Assembly: GCF_010093445.1 (NCBI RefSeq) | Contig: NZ_PDWW01000016.1 | Span: forward strand, 31,423 to 95,422 | Origin: Pseudoxanthomonas japonensis | Lineage (GTDB): Bacteria > Pseudomonadota > Gammaproteobacteria > Xanthomonadales > Xanthomonadaceae | Direction of reading: 5' to 3' | Length of the DNA: 64,000 nucleotides | Part shown: positions 56,635-64,000 of the stretch, piece after piece | Position numbering within the stretch: the stretch's first letter is position 1 | Layout: each line of letters starts with the position of its first letter | Made by a program: the position numbers and the translations under genes | Notes under the pieces: generated by a model | Told to the model about the DNA's origin: nothing | The model's input: only the letters and a program-made list of their open reading frames with translations | Databases searched by the model: none

Positions 56635-58002
56635 TTAGCGGGCCGGGCGCGACTGGCCCTGGCCCTGGCGGGCGCCGCCCGGACGACCGCCGTCACGACG
56701 CTGGCCGCCATGCTTCTTCGGACCGGCATGCGCGTGGCGCGGCGCATCGCCGTGCGGACGGCGCGCATGCTTCTGCGGGCCGTTGCGACGCGGGGTGCGT
56801 TCGCCGGCGGGCTGCTCGGCCTTGCCCGGTGCGCTGTTGCCCCACCGGATCGGCGTCTGCGGCTCGAAGCCGGGCACGTCGCGGAGGTCCATGTCGCGAT
56901 TGAGCAGGCGCACGATGGCGCGCAGGTACTTGGCTTCGTCCTGCGCCACCAGCGAGATCGCCTGGCCGGTCGAGCCGTTGCGGCCGGTGCGGCCGATGCG
57001 GTGCACGTAGTCCTCGGCCACCATCGGCAGGTCGAAATTGATCACCTGCGGCAGCTGGTCGATGTCGATGCCGCGCGCGGCGATGTCGGTGGCCACCAGC
57101 ACGTTGATGCGGCCTGCCTTGAAGTCGCTCAGCGCGCGCTGGCGCGCACCCTGCGACTTGTTGCCGTGGATCGCCGCGGTCTTGATGCCGCTCTTCTCCA
57201 GGAACGTCGCCAGCTTGTCGCTGCCGTGCTTGGTACGGGCGAACACCAGCGTCTGCAGGCGGCTGTCCTGCGCCAGCAGGTGCAGCAGCAGGTCGCGCTT
57301 GCGGCTGCCGTCGACCGGGTGCACGCGGTGCGTGATGGTCTCGGCGACCGTGTTGCGCGGGGTCACCTGGATCTGCTTCGGATCGTGCATGAACTCCAGC
57401 GCCAGCTCGCGGATCGGGTCGGCGAAGGTGGCGGAGAACAGCATGGTCTGGCGGTTCTGCCGCGGCAGCTTGGCCAGGATGCGCTTGATCGACGGCAGGA
57501 AGCCCATGTCGAGCATGCGGTCGGCTTCGTCCAGCACCAGGATCTCGATGCCCGACAGGTCCACGCTGCGGCGCTCGAGGTGGTCGATCAGGCGACCCGG
57601 GCAGGCGATGACCAGATCCACGCCACGGCGCAGCGCGTCCAGCTGGTTGCCCATGCCGACGCCGCCATAGATGGTGGTGCTGGGGATGCGCAGGTACTTG
57701 CCGTAGCCACGCAGGCTGTCATGGACCTGCACGGCCAGTTCGCGGGTGGGGGTCAGCACCAGTGCGCGCGGCTTGCGCGGGCCGCCGCGCTGCACTTCCT
57801 GCGGGGTGGTGGCCAGGTACTGGATCAGCGGCAGGCCGAACGCGGCCGTCTTGCCGGTACCGGTCTGCGCGCCCGCCAGCAGGTCGTGGCCGGCCAGGGC
57901 CAGCGGGATGGCCTGTTCCTGGATGGGGGTGGGCTGGGTGTAGCCCTGTTCGTCGAGTGCGCGCAGCAGGGCGGGCGCCAGGCCCAAGGTTTCAAACGTC
58001 AT
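56635..58002 (-). CDS. rhlE: DEAD-box RNA helicase, RhlE type
   Basis: A 455-residue ATP-dependent RNA helicase. Motifs in order are the Q motif ([17 protein letters not shown]), [31 protein letters not shown], the second RecA domain with [10 protein letters not shown], and [11 protein letters not shown] basic Arg/His/Gly-rich tail (about 385-455) should bind RNA. It acts in ribosome assembly and RNA turnover. GGAG lies nine bases before the ATG. The long untranslated region upstream may give cold-shock control. Confidence 0.93.
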   Translation of the reverse strand: MTFETLGLAPALLRALDEQGYTQPTPIQEQAIPLALAGHDLLAGAQTGTGKTAAFGLPLIQYLATTPQEVQRGGPRKPRALVLTPTRELAVQVHDSLRGYGKYLRIPSTTIYGGVGMGNQLDALRRGVDLVIACPGRLIDHLERRSVDLSGIEILVLDEADRMLDMGFLPSIKRILAKLPRQNRQTMLFSATFADPIRELALEFMHDPKQIQVTPRNTVAETITHRVHPVDGSRKRDLLLHLLAQDSRLQTLVFARTKHGSDKLATFLEKSGIKTAAIHGNKSQGARQRALSDFKAGRINVLVATDIAARGIDIDQLPQVINFDLPMVAEDYVHRIGRTGRNGSTGQAISLVAQDEAKYLRAIVRLLNRDMDLRDVPGFEPQTPIRWGNSAPGKAEQPAGERTPRRNGPQKHARRPHGDAPRHAHAGPKKHGGQRRDGGRPGGARQGQGQSRPAR

Positions 58003-58403
58003 GATGAAAGCTCCAAAGCCGGTCGGCCGGAACACGCACGCCACGCCGGCACAGCGGATGTGCGGCAACGTGGGACGCGCGGAATGCGGCAGGACCGTGA
58101 CTCGAAGCGTTCCCTGAAACCGCGCTGCGAGAAGGGGTGCGGAGGCGCCAAAACGGCGCTACCGAGCTTGCGCAACGAAAGAAGTCGGAGCGGGGCGGGC
58201 GCGGGAGTTCGCATGGAATTCCCTGCGCCGGCGGACCATCGGGGAAACGAACGGCCGCAGGCAAGCGGCGCGCACTGTACCTGAATTGGCGGAGGAAAGG
58301 GGGACCGGCCGCTGAAGCCGGCATCTGCGACCGATTGTCGCACCACGGAAATCAGTGACTTGCGGGCGTATGATGGGTCCTGAAGCCCCTCGCCGCCGCC
58401 GCC
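58003..58403. other. 401-base gap between rhlE and the FNR-type regulator
   Basis: The divergent intergenic region should hold both promoters. I saw no supported coding frame, repeat or terminator in it, and no FNR box. The length leaves room for a long leader on rhlE. Confidence 0.4.
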
Positions 58404-59171
58404 ATGAGCAGCCTTCGCATCCTTCGCCAGAACGACACCCCGGTGGCCAGCGCGCCCGCCGACGGTGTGGTGTGCCAGGCCGCGCGGGGTTGCAGCGGTT
58501 GCCTGGTGCGCCATCTGGCGGTCTGCGCCGCCCTGCCGGTCTCCAAGGCCCACGCCATGGAAGCGCTGGCCGACGACACGCGGCTGAAGGCGGGCGAAGC
58601 GCTGGTCCGCGAGGGCGAGGCGCGACGGGGCGTGTTCACCGTGACCAAGGGCGCCCTGCGCCGGATCCGGCTGCTGCCGGACGGTCGCCGGCTGGTGGCC
58701 GGCTTCCTGATGCCGGGCGACTTCATCGGTTTCTCCGGCACCTCGCACTACAAGCACACCATCGAGGCCATCACCGACAGCACGCTGTGCGAGTTCTCGA
58801 TGGCCGACATGCGCAGCCTGTGCCATGACCATCCGGAGCTGGAACGCGAACTGCTCGAGCGCGCCTGCGTGGAGCTGGACGCCACCCGCGGCAACCTGAT
58901 GGCGCTGGCCCGCCTCAATCCGATGGAGCGGCTGGCCGGCTTCCTGGTCGACATGGCGCAGCGTCGCCGCCGCCAGGGCCAGGACGACACCGAAGTGATC
59001 CTGCCAATGACCCGCACCGACATCGCCGACTACCTGGGCCTGACCGTGGAAACCGTCAGCCGCAGCTTCACCCGCCTGCGGCAGGAAGGCAGCATCGCCA
59101 CCGACGACCCGCACCACGTGCGGCTGCTCGATCGCACACGTCTGGACGCGCTGGCGGAAGCGCGGGCCTGA
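58404..59171 (+). CDS. FNR-type transcriptional regulator (Crp/Fnr family)
   Basis: A 255-residue regulator. N-terminal cysteines C24, C30, C33 and C41 give a C-x2-C-x7-C core as in FnrN/FnrL proteins. A further cysteine in STLCEFSM matches the fourth ligand of FNR, so an oxygen-labile [4Fe-4S] cluster is likely. A cyclic-nucleotide-type beta roll, a long dimer helix and a helix-turn-helix follow. The recognition helix LTVETVSRSF has the E--SR pattern that reads TTGAT-N4-ATCAA. The only such box that I found is upstream of fabA. Confidence 0.9.
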   Translation: MSSLRILRQNDTPVASAPADGVVCQAARGCSGCLVRHLAVCAALPVSKAHAMEALADDTRLKAGEALVREGEARRGVFTVTKGALRRIRLLPDGRRLVAGFLMPGDFIGFSGTSHYKHTIEAITDSTLCEFSMADMRSLCHDHPELERELLERACVELDATRGNLMALARLNPMERLAGFLVDMAQRRRRQGQDDTEVILPMTRTDIADYLGLTVETVSRSFTRLRQEGSIATDDPHHVRLLDRTRLDALAEARA

Positions 59172-59243
59172 GGCCTTGACTCCGTGGGGCGCGATGCGGC
59201 GGTCCGGTGAAGATGCTGCGTCCCGTGGACGGGCGACGATGGC

Positions 59244-59801
59244 CTAGGGGCGCGGCCTGGCTTGGCGATACTGCCGCTTCTCGCCCGCATGCTGTCCCTG
59301 TGGATCCTCGTTCGAGCAGATGCGGTCGCCACAGACCACCGCATCGGAGGCATAAAACGCCCGTACGACGGGCGCGGCGTCCTCGTAGCGCTCCAGCTCG
59401 TCCTGCACCGCGGCCAATTCACGCCGGTAGTGGCCCAGCACGGCCCAGCCGGCCACCAACACCAAGCCCAGCAGCATCGTCGCGCCGCCCAGCCACATCC
59501 ATGCCAGGCTGCCGGTCTGCTTCAGCCGCTGCGCCGTCGACGCGACGGCGCGGTCGTACTCGACGACCGCGGGCGACAGCGCATCCCGGGCGTCGCCGGC
59601 GATCCGGGCGCCCGCGCCCTCGACGAGGGAGGCGACGTCACGCCGGAACTGGCCGACCTCCTGCCTCAACGACTCGATCTGCCGGTCGAGCGACGCGTCC
59701 CGCCGCGCTTCACGCTGCGAGAGCTCCGACAACAGCGCCAACGTGGCCTTGGCGGCATTCTCCAGCGCTGCCCGTGCCGATACCGATTCTCCGTGTTCCA
59801 T
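59244..59801 (-). CDS. coiled-coil protein with one membrane helix, downstream of the lipase gene
   Basis: A 185-residue protein. Residues 1-95 are charged coiled coil (LLSELSQREARRDASLDRQIESLRQEVGQFRRDVASL). About 98-122 is a single membrane helix (LAWMWLGGATMLLGLVLVAGWAVLG), followed by a second short coil. A C-terminal VVCGDRICSNEDP segment vaguely resembles the tail of plasmid MobB-type relaxation proteins. The function is unknown. It starts 30 bases after the lipase stop, so the two are likely cotranscribed. It could anchor, adapt or help export the lipase. Confidence 0.6.
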   Translation of the reverse strand: MEHGESVSARAALENAAKATLALLSELSQREARRDASLDRQIESLRQEVGQFRRDVASLVEGAGARIAGDARDALSPAVVEYDRAVASTAQRLKQTGSLAWMWLGGATMLLGLVLVAGWAVLGHYRRELAAVQDELERYEDAAPVVRAFYASDAVVCGDRICSNEDPQGQHAGEKRQYRQARPRP

Positions 59802-59831
59802 GATTCCTCCCTGGAGTATCGCCGCTCGCCA

Positions 59832-62015
59832 TCATCGGCTGAGGGCCATGTCATGCGCCGCGGGGGCGCGCTGCTCGTGCATGTCGGGCAAGGCGATCGA
59901 CGGCGTCTGCCTGTCCAGCGCATCGCTCCATTGCAACAGGCGTTGTCCTACCTCTGATCTCGCAAAGTCGAGCGCGATACGATCGAGCCGTTCCCCGTCC
60001 CCCGCCATCAGCGCGGCATGGGCCTGGTTGAGGTGGGGGTCCTGGAACGGACCCCGATTGCCTTGTGGGGGCGCCTTCGCCGCCTCCAGCCACTGCCGCG
60101 ATTCACGTTCCATCGCGTCGGTGTCCGCCTTCAGGCTCGGCAGGACCGTGGCGGCCATCAGGTGACGCTCCGTGGCCTCGACCGCTGCGGCGGACGCGTG
60201 CCGGGAGAGATGCGGCAGCGTCCTGGCCAGCTCGGCGAGATTAGGTGCCGCTGCGGGAATCACGAGCGGATTCAGACTGGCATGCGTCGCCACCGTGCCC
60301 CCCAGCACGGCGCCGGCCGCCGGCGCATGGTCCGTGACTGCCTTTACCTGGCGCCCGGCCTCGTCCAGCGTGTCGTCCACCTGCGCGGTGGCGCCCGTGA
60401 TCAGTTTCCGCTGGGTGCGATCGACGGTGACATGCACCGCTTCCATCGCCTGGCACACATCCGCCGCCGCCGCGCGGATGGCGGCCGCATCGCGGATCGC
60501 CTCCTGTCGCGCCGCACGCGCGTCGGCTTCCGCCGCGTCCCGGGCCTGCAGATTGTCGGCAATGGTTTGATCCACGCGAACGTCGGCGAAGCGCCCCAGC
60601 GCGCTGCCGTCCGGCGCCAGGTTCGCCACGCCCTGCCAGAACACGCGCCGGGCCGCGATGGCGGTACTCGTGATGTCCGCCTGCAGTTCCTCGGCGCGCG
60701 CCTCGACCGCGCCCGCCGCAAGGCGGGCTTTCGCGGACGCCTCTGACAGGGCGTCGCCGGTGGTGCAGGAAACCCACGTGATGCCCTCGCTGACCGTGGA
60801 CGCGGCCTGGGCGGTATGTGCGCCGCCCGCGCGCACGGCGTCGCCGCTGGCGTCGAGTGTGCGCTGCGCGATACCGCCGGCTCCCTGCACGATCTCCCCG
60901 GCCTCGTGGCCCAGGTGTGCGCCGGCCTGCACGTCGCGGACCGCACGCAATGCCGGCCCCGCCAGGGCCAGCACCTGGTCCAGCGGCATTTCCGCCGGTC
61001 GCTGCACGAGCCGGCCATCCTGCCAGGCGCGTGCGTCCAGCGTGCGCACCTGGCCGGCCGACAGCGGCAGGTCGCGCAGCATGCGGTCGGCGTCGCCGTC
61101 GGCGAGCGCGTCGACGAAGCGGGCCACCGACTCGCGGGCGTGCATGGGCATGTCGGTCGACTGCAGCTGCCGTGTCACCGCCTGCTTCAACTGCGGCACG
61201 TCCTGCACCAGATCCGCCGTCTCCTTCAGCACTGCGCCCAGCACGCGCCGCTGCGCCACGTCCATGCGTTCGACGTTGTTCTGCAGGCCATCGGTCAGCA
61301 CCTCGCCACGCACCTGGTATGCGGTGATGCGGGCCTGGGGGTCGTACAGGCGCACATCCGGATTCTCCTGCTGGAAGCGGCGTGCGGTATCCGGATGCAG
61401 GCCGGCGGCGTTGAAGGTGGTACCGCGTTCGCCGCTGACCGCGACCGCCGCCGAGGCGAGACCGCCGCCGAGGGAGTGGCCGGCGTAGTCGACCGACACG
61501 CCATACCTCTTGAGCATGTTGGCCAAGTCCATCGCGCGGTCGTAGTAGTCCGTCTTCAATCCGATGGCCTGCGGGAAGTTGTTGGCGCCGAAATCCTCGG
61601 CGCCGGTCTCGCGGCGCGTGCCGTCGGCTTGCAGTACTTCGCCGTTGGAGCCCTTGAACACCACAGTCGGCTTGTAACCGGGGCCTAGGACCGCAGGGTC
61701 GGGCAGGTAGATCTCTGCTCGGAAGCCGGAATCGTTCGGCTTCAGCATGTTCAAAAGGGTCTTGTCGTCAATGCCGACCAGCTCCGGCATGTGTTGGCGC
61801 AACAGATCGAGGTTCTCGCTGCCCCGCACCCAGCCCACCGGAGGTTCACCTCCGCCACGTGCGGATTCGTACACGTCCTCGCTCACCAGGCCCATCTGTT
61901 CCTCGTAGTGGCGCGCGTGCAATGCGTCGGCCTGCGCGTGCGCATCCGGCTGGCCAATTGTCCGCAGGTCGGCGACCAGCTGCCGCTGGGCCTGGATTTC
62001 CGCTTCAGTCCGCAT
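59832..62015 (-). CDS. class-3 lipase-like protein, predicted antibacterial effector
   Basis: A 727-residue protein. Residues 85-260 form a lipase-3-type alpha/beta-hydrolase core: LKPNDSGFRAEIYLP, TVVFKGSNGEV, nucleophile S181 in YAGHSLGGGLAS, then TTFNAAGLHPDTARRF. About 260-600 is long, helical and Ala-rich. The end (about 650-710) has FQDPHLNQAHAALMAGDGERLDRIALDFARSEVGQRLLQ. There is no signal peptide, although tandem lipoprotein genes precede it. This is the layout of lipase toxins delivered by type IV or VI secretion, with periplasmic immunity proteins. A canonical XVIPCD secretion domain was not recognised. ACAGGAG precedes the ATG. Confidence 0.75.
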   Translation of the reverse strand: MRTEAEIQAQRQLVADLRTIGQPDAHAQADALHARHYEEQMGLVSEDVYESARGGGEPPVGWVRGSENLDLLRQHMPELVGIDDKTLLNMLKPNDSGFRAEIYLPDPAVLGPGYKPTVVFKGSNGEVLQADGTRRETGAEDFGANNFPQAIGLKTDYYDRAMDLANMLKRYGVSVDYAGHSLGGGLASAAVAVSGERGTTFNAAGLHPDTARRFQQENPDVRLYDPQARITAYQVRGEVLTDGLQNNVERMDVAQRRVLGAVLKETADLVQDVPQLKQAVTRQLQSTDMPMHARESVARFVDALADGDADRMLRDLPLSAGQVRTLDARAWQDGRLVQRPAEMPLDQVLALAGPALRAVRDVQAGAHLGHEAGEIVQGAGGIAQRTLDASGDAVRAGGAHTAQAASTVSEGITWVSCTTGDALSEASAKARLAAGAVEARAEELQADITSTAIAARRVFWQGVANLAPDGSALGRFADVRVDQTIADNLQARDAAEADARAARQEAIRDAAAIRAAAADVCQAMEAVHVTVDRTQRKLITGATAQVDDTLDEAGRQVKAVTDHAPAAGAVLGGTVATHASLNPLVIPAAAPNLAELARTLPHLSRHASAAAVEATERHLMAATVLPSLKADTDAMERESRQWLEAAKAPPQGNRGPFQDPHLNQAHAALMAGDGERLDRIALDFARSEVGQRLLQWSDALDRQTPSIALPDMHEQRAPAAHDMALSR

Positions 62016-62030
62016 GATGCCGCTCCTGTG

Positions 62031-62891
62031 TCATAACAACGGGATGTCCTTCTCGTCGGTCGGGAAGCCGAAGGCCTCGCGCATCCGGCGGTAGCTGTCG
62101 GGCATGGAGGGGCGCTGGTAGCTGCGCTGGAGCAGCCATTGCTGGCAGCGGCGCTGCCACTCCGGGTTCTTGGGATCGCCCGGGTGCCAGAAAATGGATT
62201 CGATGGTGTACTGCTCCGGACGTGCCCCGTGCTCCAGCAGCCAATGGGCCTGCATGAAGCCGCCCAGCCCGGCATACATGTCCACGAGTGACATGCCTTG
62301 ACTCTTGGCGTTCACATCCGCGCCACGCTCGACCAGCAGTTTCACGTTTTCCCACTGGTTGCCCATCAGCCTGGCTTGCTTCAGTAGCGTCTCGTCGTTG
62401 CTGTTGCGCGTATCCGGATCGCCGCCATGATCCAGCAGCAGCCGCAGGTAGATCGGGTCATCGGCCTTGGCCGCCCAGACCATGGCATTGTTCTTGTAGT
62501 AGGTGCCGACGCTCCCATCCTTGTAGCGCACGATCGTGGGCGTCTGGAAGCGCGCGTTGGGGTCGGCGCCGTTCTCCAGCATCGCCTTCAGCCCGGCCGG
62601 GTTGCCGGTGAGGATCGGCCAGGCCAGCAGCGGCAGGCCTTCGGGGCTGAAGACCGTGTCGGGGTCGACGCCTTCCTCCTTCATCAGCCGGCGGACTTCG
62701 CGGGTATCGCCGCGCTCGGCCGCCACCGCCAGGGCCTGGGCCTTGGGATTGCCGGGGAAGGACTGCTCCAGGTCCAGGAACGACCGCGAGGTCGGCGGCG
62801 GTGCCTGCAAGCAGGCGGTCAGCAGCAGGGCCGCGCAGAGTCCGAGTGCGCGTCGGAAGACATCCGTTCTCATCGCATCACCGTTCGGCAT
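62031..62891 (-). CDS. ankyrin-repeat lipoprotein, predicted immunity protein (copy 1)
   Basis: A 286-residue protein. A lipoprotein signal ends in LLLTAC (lipobox cysteine at about 27), so the mature protein is membrane-anchored in the periplasm. Four to five ankyrin-type repeats follow (AVAAERGDTREVRRLMKEEGVDPD, GNPAGLKAMLENGADPN, DPIYLRLLLDHGGDPDTRNSN, QWENVKLLVERGADVNAKS). The stop lies 15 bases before the lipase ATG. It is over 95 percent identical to copy 2 in the first 110 residues but differs sharply around 112-128 and 185-260. GGGAAG precedes the ATG; a start six codons later is possible. Confidence 0.75.
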   Translation of the reverse strand: MPNGDAMRTDVFRRALGLCAALLLTACLQAPPPTSRSFLDLEQSFPGNPKAQALAVAAERGDTREVRRLMKEEGVDPDTVFSPEGLPLLAWPILTGNPAGLKAMLENGADPNARFQTPTIVRYKDGSVGTYYKNNAMVWAAKADDPIYLRLLLDHGGDPDTRNSNDETLLKQARLMGNQWENVKLLVERGADVNAKSQGMSLVDMYAGLGGFMQAHWLLEHGARPEQYTIESIFWHPGDPKNPEWQRRCQQWLLQRSYQRPSMPDSYRRMREAFGFPTDEKDIPLL

Positions 62892-63009
62892 CTTGGCTTC
62901 CCAGCGACCATCGTTGCGTTGGCGTTCCGCCCCATGTCGTCGCGGTTCGCATGCCTGCGGTCGATGGCCTCATCACGGCAAACATTCGAGTTCCTGTCGT
63001 CCATGCCTG

Positions 63010-63861
63010 TCATAACAACGGGATGTCCTTTTCGTCGGTCGGGAAGCCGAAGGCCTCGCGCATCCGGCGGTAGTGTTCGGGCATCGCGGGGCGCTGATGG
63101 CCCTGCTTCAGCAGCCATTGCTGACAGCGGCGTTGCCACTCCGGGTTATTGGGGTCGCCCGGATGCCAGAACACATGGTCCACGGTGAAGCGGTCGGGCG
63201 TGGCGCCATGTTCCAGCAGCCAATGCGTCTGCATGAACCCACCCAGCGATGCGTACTCATTGACGAAGGCCCGTTGCTGGCTCCGCGCGTTCACATCCGC
63301 CCCACGCTCGACCAGCAGTTTCACGTTCTCCCACTGGTTGCCCATCAGGCGGGCCTGCAGCAGGAGGGTTTCGCCATTGCTGTTGCGCGTATCCGGATCG
63401 CCGCCATGATCCAGCAGCAGCTGGAGGTAAATCGGGTCATCAGCCTTGGCCGCCCAGACCATGGCGTTGTTTCGTATCCGGCCCTTGAATCGCGTCGTGT
63501 GCTGCAGGGGATGAAGTTCGGCGGCATTGGGATCGGCGCCGTTCTCCAGCATCGCCTTCAGTCCGGCCGGGTTGCCGGTGAGGATCGGCCAGGCCAGCAG
63601 CGGCAGGCCTTCGGGGCTGAAGACCGTGTCCGGGTCGACGCCTTCCTCCTTCATCAGCCGGCGGACTTCGCGGGTATCGCCGCGCTCGGCCGCCACCGCC
63701 AGGGCTTGGGCCTTGGGATTGCCGGGGAAGGACTGCTCCAGGTCCAGGAACGACTGCGAGGTCGGCGGCGGTGTCTGCAGGCAGGCGGTCAGCAGCAGGG
63801 CCGCGCAGAGTCCGAGTGCGCGTCGGAAGACATCCGTTCTCATCGCATCACCGTTCGGCAT
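63010..63861 (-). CDS. ankyrin-repeat lipoprotein, predicted immunity protein (copy 2)
   Basis: A 283-residue tandem paralogue of the downstream gene, with the same lipobox (LLLTAC) and repeat layout. Residues 1-110 differ at only two positions (CLQTPPPTSQSF against CLQAPPPTSRSF). Residues 112-125 are replaced (AELHPLQHTTRFKGRIR), and many surface positions after 185 change (SQQRAFVNEYASLGGFMQ against SQGMSLVDMYAGLGGFMQ). Such divergence within a conserved frame suits immunity to a different lipase variant. The 138 bases before the start are identical in both copies. Confidence 0.75.
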   Translation of the reverse strand: MPNGDAMRTDVFRRALGLCAALLLTACLQTPPPTSQSFLDLEQSFPGNPKAQALAVAAERGDTREVRRLMKEEGVDPDTVFSPEGLPLLAWPILTGNPAGLKAMLENGADPNAAELHPLQHTTRFKGRIRNNAMVWAAKADDPIYLQLLLDHGGDPDTRNSNGETLLLQARLMGNQWENVKLLVERGADVNARSQQRAFVNEYASLGGFMQTHWLLEHGATPDRFTVDHVFWHPGDPNNPEWQRRCQQWLLKQGHQRPAMPEHYRRMREAFGFPTDEKDIPLL

Positions 63862-63979
63862 CTTGGCTTCCCAGCGACCATCGTTGCGTTGGCGTTCCGC
63901 CCCATGTCGTCGCGGTTCGCATGCCTGCGGTCGATGGCCTCATCACGGCAAACATTCGAGTTCCTGTCGTCCATGCCTG

Positions 63980-64000
63980 TCATAACAACGGGATGTCCTT
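63980..64000 (-). CDS. 3' end of a third ankyrin lipoprotein gene (cut by window edge)
   Basis: The last 21 bases encode KDIPLL and the stop codon, identical to the ends of the two complete copies. The array therefore continues beyond the window. Confidence 0.75.
   Translation of the reverse strand, partial: KDIPLL

Larger units (their letters stand above)
62031..64000 (-). repeat. tandem duplication units of about 970-979 bp
   Basis: The string TCATAACAACGGGATGTCCTT, the gene 3' end on the plus strand, occurs at 62031, 63010 and 63980. Each unit holds an ankyrin gene and a spacer. The spacers (62872-63009 and 63842-63979) appear identical over 138 bases. Confidence 0.9.

Noticed and set aside
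59832..60100. Lipase C-terminus as an XVIPCD type IV secretion domain
   Set aside because: The end is charged and helical but I could not match the conserved XVIPCD blocks or a glutamine-rich tail by eye.

Overview
The window reads as chromosomal DNA of a high-GC gammaproteobacterium of the family Xanthomonadaceae (Xanthomonas, Pseudoxanthomonas, Luteimonas or Lysobacter relatives). Pointers are the gene order atpIBEFHAGDC followed by gtrA and glmU, a dihydrolipoamide dehydrogenase fused to lipoyl domains, GTAG-headed REP elements of the type first described in Stenotrophomonas, and dispersed GGGAATCGGGAAT-type inverted repeats between genes. No rRNA, tRNA, CRISPR array, transposase or phage gene was seen.

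Layout. 1-2716: a truncated MFS transporter, a small YdcZ-type transporter, a hypoxanthine-DNA glycosylase and a convergent membrane protein. 2993-6575: aceF and lpd of the pyruvate dehydrogenase complex (aceE is not here), closed by a strong terminator. 6646-7897: a DUF2061 protein behind an OxyR-like site, and an outer-membrane barrel. 8224-15691: the complete F1Fo ATP synthase operon from promoter to terminator. 15785-17677: gtrA and glmU. 17847-26584 (minus): an operon of membrane-fusion protein, ABC ATPase, three permeases, NtrC-type regulator and NtrY-type kinase, preceded by a sigma-54 promoter and an array of TGTCC/GGACA sites shared with divergent glmS (26770-28596). 28597-35288 (minus): a cyanophycin cluster with isoaspartyl dipeptidase, cyanophycinase, cyanophycin synthetase and a second Mur ligase-like protein.

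35590-46749 (minus): a tightly packed membrane-stress operon of DUF2170 (YjfI), PspA (YjfJ), YqiJ, flotillin (YqiK), a 1770-residue AAA ATPase, a helical protein and TelA. 46974-51384: a glycerophosphodiester phosphodiesterase, fabA-fabB with a perfect FNR box placed at -41.5 of a predicted promoter, dinB and a DUF2218 protein. 51489-53703: btuB under a cobalamin riboswitch. 53742-58002: a REP pair, a TfoX C-terminal-domain protein, a free-methionine sulfoxide reductase, bioD, a phasin, queD and rhlE. 58404-59171: an FNR-type regulator with the cysteines for an iron-sulfur cluster, a candidate partner for the fabA FNR box.

59244-64000 is the accessory end. On the minus strand it carries tandem copies of an ankyrin-repeat lipoprotein gene (two complete, a third cut by the window edge), a class-3 lipase gene and a small coiled-coil membrane protein gene. 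The ankyrin copies are nearly identical at both ends and strongly diverged in the middle. This fits an antibacterial lipase effector with a duplicated, diversifying set of immunity proteins. It is the best candidate for an undescribed system, followed by the sigma-54-controlled ABC operon and the YjfI-to-TelA operon.
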